DNA of 64,000 bases from Echria macrotheca (Eukaryota > Ascomycota > Sordariomycetes > Sordariales > Schizotheciaceae): contig MU839833.1 in NCBI GenBank assembly GCA_030411725.1, positions 372,001 to 436,000 on the forward strand, in the 5' to 3' direction. How positions within the stretch are numbered: position 1 is the stretch's first letter; every line of letters starts with the position of its first letter. The notes under the pieces were generated by a model. The model was given only the letters and a program-made list of their open reading frames with translations, was not told the DNA's origin and searched no databases. This document shows positions 63,274 through 64,000 of the stretch, piece by piece. Position numbers and translations under genes: made by a program.

Positions 63274-64000
63274 ATGGTCCGTCTTCTCACCTCCCTCGGG
63301 CTCGTCCTGAGCAGCTTGAGCCTGCCGGTTCTGGCGCAGACTCCACAGAACAACCTGACGCAGATCACCAACTGGGGTGGGAACCCGTCGGGCCTGGAGC
63401 TGCGCGTCTACGTGCCCAACAAGCTGAAGAACAAGCCGGCCCTCCTCCTGGCGGTATGTTTCCCGACCGTGCTGGCGCAGTGACTGTGCTGATGATATGT
63501 AGCTCCACTGGTGCGGCAGCTCCGGCCCAGAGTACTTCTCGTCAACCAAGTACGCCGCGCTCGCCGACAAAAAGGGCTTCGTGGTCCTCTTCCCCAGCTC
63601 GCCCAAGGACAACAACTGCTGGGATGTCGCGACAACCCAATCGCTCACACACAACGGCGGCGGCGACAGCACCGGCCTGTCCAACATGGTCAACTGGGCC
63701 ATCGGCACGTACGGCATCGACGCGTCCAGGGTGTATGTGGTCGGCACATCGTCGGGCTGCATGATGACCAACGTCATGTGCGCCACCTACCCGGAGCTCT
63801 TCGAGGCCGCCTCGTGCTACTCGGGCGTGCCCGCCGGCTGTCTCGCCGGCAGTCCTGGGTCGAGCCCGACCACGGCCGACCCGTTTTGTGCCAGCGGCGC
63901 CAACATCAAGACGGGCGCCCAGTGGGCTCAGATCGTGCACAATATGTACCCCGGTTATACCGGCTCATACCCGCGCTTCCAGACGTTCCACGGCGAGGCC
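63274..64000 (+). CDS. CE1-type secreted esterase (acetylxylan/feruloyl esterase family), partial
   Basis: Exon 1 is 63274-63453; exon 2 starts at 63503 (49-nt intron, phase 0) and is still open at the window edge, so the 3' end is missing. 226 residues are visible. The signal peptide ends at VLAQ. LHWCGSSGPEYF precedes the nucleophile elbow VVGTSSGCMMTNVM (Ser143), with NCWDVA and CYSGVPAGCLAG around it. CE1 esterases of this type remove acetyl or feruloyl groups from plant xylan. Plant cell-wall degradation is inferred. A CBM1 domain may follow beyond the edge. Confidence 0.88.

Overview
The window is nuclear DNA of a filamentous ascomycete, most likely a Sordariomycete and perhaps one of the Sordariales. 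The basis is many short spliceosomal introns (45-100 nt, GT..AG, with branch sites such as gctaac), monocistronic genes on both strands, and typical fungal families: HET-domain proteins, an NLR with a CHAT-like N-terminus, a PTH11-like receptor, a UstYa/DUF3328 oxidase and CBM18 and CE1 secreted proteins. The species cannot be named from the sequence. Exon structures below were joined by hand; each joined length is a whole number of codons unless a break is stated.

Layout. 1-8.5 kb: two related small secreted Cys-rich proteins flank an acyl-CoA oxidase, followed by another secreted protein and a SnoaL-like protein. 9-15.3 kb: a HET-domain gene followed by three related P-loop GTPases that share one intron position. 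16-25.6 kb: a UstYa-like oxidase, a two-domain CBM18 chitin-binding protein, a second HET gene with a Cys-rich N-terminus, a secreted protein and a seven-exon type B carboxylesterase. 25.7-26.2 kb: two tandem tRNA-like pol III units and a truncated third copy. 26.8-36.4 kb: a compact block with mostly core functions (flavin monooxygenase, LCP5-type U3 snoRNP factor, TM9/EMP70 protein, Mediator MED4, a QCR10-like complex III subunit, ALG10 glucosyltransferase). 37-45 kb: a low-complexity protein, then a divergent pair made of a gasdermin-like candidate and a CHAT-like/NB-ARC NLR. 45-49 kb: a 4 kb stretch without a supported gene, leading to a PTH11-like receptor. 51.5-58 kb: an acidic repeat protein, a decayed ORF, a disrupted multi-membrane protein and a third tRNA-like unit. 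59-64 kb: a candidate permuted papain-fold protein, a CTK2-type cyclin and, running off the right edge, a CE1-type secreted esterase.

How the genes fit together. The core block looks like ordinary housekeeping sequence. The surrounding accessory DNA is rich in candidate self/non-self recognition and cell-death genes (two HET proteins, three GTPases, one NLR with a possible pore-forming partner) and in secreted proteins. The strongest candidates for an undescribed system are the HET plus three-GTPase island (9-15.3 kb) and the divergent gasdermin-like/CHAT-NLR pair (39.2-44.9 kb). In the second, the protease domain appears to have lost its catalytic His and carries a reading-frame break.
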